From Aestuariivita sp964402685 (GTDB lineage: Bacteria > Pseudomonadota > Alphaproteobacteria > Rhodobacterales > Rhodobacteraceae), in contig CAYODE010000064.1 in NCBI GenBank assembly GCA_964402685.1, forward strand, positions 1-19,048: 19,048 nt of DNA. The letters are read 5' to 3'. A program made the translations under genes and the position numbers. Every line of letters starts with the position of its first letter. The stretch's first letter is position 1. Under the pieces are notes generated by a model, which worked only from the letters and a program-made list of their open reading frames with translations, made no database searches and was not told the DNA's origin. This document shows positions 16,225 to 19,048 of this stretch, in pieces.

Positions 16225-16992
16225 ATGCAGCGACGGACCACCCTGATGTTGATGGGCGCTAGCCTTTTGACCGCGTGCACCACGACAGCTGTTGATCGAA
16301 CACCAAATCGGGTCAGCGATCGTGATCCGGTGCGATTTGCCGGGCGACAACCCACCAGCTACCCGATCCAGGGCATTGATGCGGCGCGATTTCAGAACGA
16401 AATCCTCTGGGACAAGGCCGCCAGTGTCGGTCGTGTACAGTTCGCGTTTCTGAAAGCGACCGAGGGCGGCGATCTTCTGGACCCGAGCTTCAAACGCAAC
16501 TGGGGCGGTGCGGCCCGCGCTGGCATCTCACGCGGGGCCTATCACTTCTATTACTTCTGCACTGAGCCGGATGTTCAAGCGCGTTGGTTTATCCGCAACG
16601 TGCCGCGTAGCCGAGGGGCCCTACCCCCCGTTCTGGATATGGAATGGAACCCGCTGTCGCCAACCTGTCGCTTGCGCCCGCCGGGTGATGAGGTCCGTCG
16701 TCAAATGCGCATTTGGTTGGATATCGTCGGCAACCATTATGGTCAGCGCCCGATCATTTATACCACCCCCGGGTTTTATGAGGATGCCGGGTTGCAAGCG
16801 ATGCGTTCGGAAGAGTTCTGGTTGCGGTCAACGGCCAGACGCCCCGAAGAGGCCTACGACAATCAACCCTGGCGGTTTTGGCAGTATTCGGCCACAGGCC
16901 AAATGCCCGGTGTAGTCGGTGATACGGATTTCAACGCGTTCAATGGAACGGAAGATGAGTGGGCCAGTTGGCTGGCGCGACGTTCTTTGTAA
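16225..16992 (+). CDS. lipoprotein with GH25 (lysozyme) muramidase domain
   Basis: This is a predicted peptidoglycan hydrolase of glycoside hydrolase family 25, 255 residues. The N-terminus has a lipoprotein signal peptide ending in the lipobox LLTAC, so Cys18 would be lipidated. Residue +2 is Thr, not Asp, which favours the outer membrane by the usual Lol rule. After a linker rich in Arg, Asp and Pro, the GH25 barrel starts at IQGIDAARFQ (48-57, D52), then FAFLKATEGG (73-82), GAYHFYYFC (104-112), the catalytic strand PPVLDMEWN with D138 and E140, and RFWQYSATGQ. FNAFNG near the end is the closing motif. AGGAG lies nine bases before the ATG. It follows the methyltransferase by 29 bases. It may remodel the wall or handle muropeptides. 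Confidence 0.9.
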   Translation: MQRRTTLMLMGASLLTACTTTAVDRTPNRVSDRDPVRFAGRQPTSYPIQGIDAARFQNEILWDKAASVGRVQFAFLKATEGGDLLDPSFKRNWGGAARAGISRGAYHFYYFCTEPDVQARWFIRNVPRSRGALPPVLDMEWNPLSPTCRLRPPGDEVRRQMRIWLDIVGNHYGQRPIIYTTPGFYEDAGLQAMRSEEFWLRSTARRPEEAYDNQPWRFWQYSATGQMPGVVGDTDFNAFNGTEDEWASWLARRSL

Positions 16993-17064
16993 CGCAAAGG
17001 CTTTGCTTGGGCCAAATTGGCAGCTAGCGTGACGTCCAAGTGCGCAAATCGCACGGGGGACGGA

Positions 17065-17448
17065 ATGAAACCTACTGAACTGCACGGCGTTGCAAGGCTC
17101 ATCGCTGCTGCGCGTAATTCCATTTCAGGGTTCCGCGATGCTTGGACACGCGAGGCGGCCTTCAGGCAAGAAGTCCTACTTTTGATCCCCGCTGTTCCAA
17201 TATCATTTTGGATCGGAGAGACGTTAGGCCAAATCGGGCTCTTGCTGGGATCGCTGCTGTTTCTGATCCTCGTAGAAATACTCAACTCAGCGCTGGAGGC
17301 CGTCGTTGACCGGATCAGTCTCGAAAGGCATGAGCTGTCCCGCATTGCCAAGGATTTGGGGTCGGCAGCGGTGATGCTGGCGACCCTCTTTCCCCTTGCG
17401 GTATGGGGTACATTGACGTTGAACAAGCTCGGTTGGATAAGTGTTTAG
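17065..17448 (+). CDS. dgkA: diacylglycerol kinase (DgkA, prokaryotic type)
   Basis: This is an inner-membrane enzyme that phosphorylates diacylglycerol, recycling lipid left by envelope glycan synthesis. The product is 127 residues, as expected for the small trimeric DgkA. ARNSISGFRDAWTREAAFRQ (16-35) is the amphipathic N-terminal part, followed by three membrane helices: LLLIPAVPISFWIG, IGLLLGSLLFLILVEILNSA, and VMLATLFPLAVWGTLTL. EILNSALEAVVDRISLERHE (71-90) is the active-site signature, with E71, N74 and E78 equal to E. coli E69, N72 and E76. I chose ATG 17065, preceded by GGGGGA; a TTG at 17017 is open in frame but without similarity. It follows the muramidase by 72 bases and faces the dehydrogenase gene 18 bases away with no visible terminator between them. 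Confidence 0.93.
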   Translation: MKPTELHGVARLIAAARNSISGFRDAWTREAAFRQEVLLLIPAVPISFWIGETLGQIGLLLGSLLFLILVEILNSALEAVVDRISLERHELSRIAKDLGSAAVMLATLFPLAVWGTLTLNKLGWISV

Positions 17449-17466
17449 AGCCTGTGCAAAATCGCG

Positions 17467-19048
17467 CTATCCGTCTTTGCGAATAACCTCATTTTTCGGG
17501 TCATACGGGCTGTCTTCGACGACTTCCGCATCCCACAGCTGATTGAACATCTTTACTTTCAGCTTGGTCCCGGGCACGGCAAGATCCGGCGAGACATAAG
17601 CCATGCCAATCGATTTCCCGAAAGCGACGGAATAGCCGCCAGAGGTTAAACGGCCAACACGTGTCTCGCCGTCATAAAGCGCCTCGCGCCCCCAGGGATC
17701 CGCATCTTCCGGCCCGTCGATCAACAAGGTGCAGCATTTCACTCGCACGCCAAGTTTTTCCATCGCGGCCTTGCCGTGGAAATCTTTCGACAAATCTACG
17801 AAACGCGGCAGATCGGCCTCCAATGGTGTGGCGTCCCGGCCCAATTCTGTGCCGAAGGCGCGGTAGGATTTCTCTTGTCTCAGCCAGTTTTGCGCACGCG
17901 CGCCTACCAACTTCATCCCGTGCTTTTCCCCGGCAGCCATCAACTGATCCCAGAGGTAATTCTGCATCTCGATGGGGTGATGGAGTTCCCAGCCCAACTC
18001 GCCCGTATAGGCCACGCGGATCGCGCGCACCGGGCACATGCCAAGCTCGATATTGCGCATGGAGAGCCAAGGGAAACGCTTGTTTGACAGGACAGTGGAG
18101 GGGTCCGCATCTTTGACAAGTTCGTTCAATACGTCGCGCGATTTTGGCCCTGCGATGGCGAAAACGCCATACTGGCTTGTGACATCTTGCACACCAACCC
18201 AATCATTGGCGCCACCCGTACTCCAATCCTCGACAGCCTTGAGCAGGTAATCCTGATCATAGGCTGTCCAAGCACCGGCAGAGACGAGGTAATATTCATC
18301 CTCGCCTTCACGCACGATGGTGTATTCCGTGCGCGTTGTTCCTGCAGCGGTCAGCGCATAGGTCAGGTTGATCCGGCCCACTTTGGGTAGCTTGTTGCAA
18401 GTAAACCAATCCAGAAACGCGGTCGCACCGGCTCCGAACACGCGATGCTTGGTAAACGCAGTGGCATCAATCAAACCAACACCATTACGGATTGCTTCGG
18501 CCTCGGCCTTCGCATAGTCCCACCACGCGCCGCGACGGAAAGACCGCGCATCGTGGTCGAAGTTGTCATCCGCGTCCAAAGGTCCGTAATAGTTTGGGCG
18601 TTCCCAGCCGTTTACTTGCCCGAACTGCGCGCCCAGCGCTTTTTGCCGGTCGTAGGCCGGTGCCGTGCGCAGCGGGCGACAGGCAGGGCGTTCTTCGTCA
18701 GGATGGTGAAGGATATAGACGTGCTCATACGCCTCCTCGTTCTTCCGCGCGGCGTATTCAGTTGTCATCCACGACCCGTAGCGTTTGGGATCGAGCGACG
18801 CCATGTCGATCTCGGCCTCGCCTTCGACCATCAACTGAGCCAGGTAGTGACCCGTTCCGCCAGCGGCGGTGATCCCGAAGGAGAAGCCCTCTGCCAACCA
18901 CATGTTCCGCAAGCCTGGCGCAGGGCCAAGCAACGGGTTGCCGTCCGGCGTATAGCAGATCGGCCCATTATAATCGTCTTTCAGCCCCACCTCTTCCGAC
19001 GACGGAATCCGGTGGATCATGCTCATGTACTCTTCCTCGATCCGCTCC
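17467..19048 (-). CDS. dimethylglycine/sarcosine dehydrogenase-type enzyme (FAD plus GcvT domains), C-terminal part, cut by right window edge
   Basis: These are the last 526 residues of a protein that is usually about 800-815 long; the frame stays open through 19048, so the true start and the FAD Rossmann motif lie outside. The visible part begins in the end of the DAO-type FAD domain (ICYTPDGNPLLGPAPG, FGITAAGGTGHYLAQLMVEG), then a linker, then the folate-binding aminomethyltransferase (GcvT) domain with GVGLIDATAFTKHRVFGAGA, TRTEYTIVREGEDEYYLVSA, AYTGELGWELHHPIE and ARAQNWLRQEKSYRAFG. The GcvT C-terminal barrel follows (RVGRLTSGGYSVAFGKSIGM). Such enzymes demethylate dimethylglycine or sarcosine and pass the one-carbon unit to tetrahydrofolate, often downstream of glycine betaine. 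Which substrate is used cannot be decided here. It is convergent with dgkA. Confidence 0.9.
   Translation of the reverse strand, partial: ERIEEEYMSMIHRIPSSEEVGLKDDYNGPICYTPDGNPLLGPAPGLRNMWLAEGFSFGITAAGGTGHYLAQLMVEGEAEIDMASLDPKRYGSWMTTEYAARKNEEAYEHVYILHHPDEERPACRPLRTAPAYDRQKALGAQFGQVNGWERPNYYGPLDADDNFDHDARSFRRGAWWDYAKAEAEAIRNGVGLIDATAFTKHRVFGAGATAFLDWFTCNKLPKVGRINLTYALTAAGTTRTEYTIVREGEDEYYLVSAGAWTAYDQDYLLKAVEDWSTGGANDWVGVQDVTSQYGVFAIAGPKSRDVLNELVKDADPSTVLSNKRFPWLSMRNIELGMCPVRAIRVAYTGELGWELHHPIEMQNYLWDQLMAAGEKHGMKLVGARAQNWLRQEKSYRAFGTELGRDATPLEADLPRFVDLSKDFHGKAAMEKLGVRVKCCTLLIDGPEDADPWGREALYDGETRVGRLTSGGYSVAFGKSIGMAYVSPDLAVPGTKLKVKMFNQLWDAEVVEDSPYDPKNEVIRKDG

Noticed and set aside
16994..17006. 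GCAAAG-G-CTTTGC symmetrical sequence after the muramidase gene, as a terminator
   Set aside because: It leaves no real loop and is not followed by a T-tract. The downstream dgkA is probably read through from upstream.
1..19048. Search for tRNA or rRNA genes, CRISPR arrays, insertion sequences, phage genes or defence islands
   Set aside because: No repeat array, transposase, integrase or recognisable RNA gene was seen. Gene content is metabolic and housekeeping throughout.

Overview
The window looks like a chromosomal segment of an alphaproteobacterium of the Rhodobacterales (roseobacter) type. This is inferred from the moderately GC-rich sequence, the style of the proteins (DnaE, split XdhA/XdhB, a BMP-type purine transporter, dimethylglycine dehydrogenase) and the tightly overlapping genes. 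No database search was possible, so the taxon is an inference. I see no rRNA, tRNA, CRISPR array, insertion sequence, prophage or integrase.

Layout. (1) 1-2283, minus strand: the N-terminal 761 residues of the replicative DNA polymerase III alpha subunit, dnaE, cut by the left edge. (2) 2419-2742: a small exported protein of unknown function. (3) 2743-3084: a non-coding gap with a short perfect inverted repeat. (4) 3085-12731, plus strand: one long operon, xdhA-xdhB-xdhC, then an ABC ATPase, permease 1, a small exported protein, permease 2 and a BMP-family binding protein. It ends at a strong hairpin terminator (12755-12781). (5) 12798-13457, minus strand: a DUF2461 protein. (6) 13537-16195, plus strand: three genes joined by 4-base overlaps: an aldo/keto reductase, a FAD enzyme resembling D-arginine dehydrogenase, and a DUF938 methyltransferase. 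(7) 16225-17448: a GH25 muramidase lipoprotein and a diacylglycerol kinase. (8) 17467-19048, minus strand: the C-terminal part of a dimethylglycine/sarcosine dehydrogenase-type enzyme, cut by the right edge.

How the genes work together. The central 9.6-kb operon reads as purine scavenging. A BMP/NupABC-like importer would bring purine nucleosides or bases into the cell. The molybdenum hydroxylase XdhAB, matured by XdhC, would oxidise hypoxanthine and xanthine to urate. The least expected members are the 122-residue exported protein placed between the two permease genes and an 11-codon frame that bridges the ATPase and permease 1 genes. Both are the best leads for something not yet described. 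The second operon (reductase, amino-acid-oxidase-fold enzyme, methyltransferase) may be a small amine or D-amino-acid pathway. Its dehydrogenase has changes at positions that are catalytic in the characterised D-arginine enzyme.
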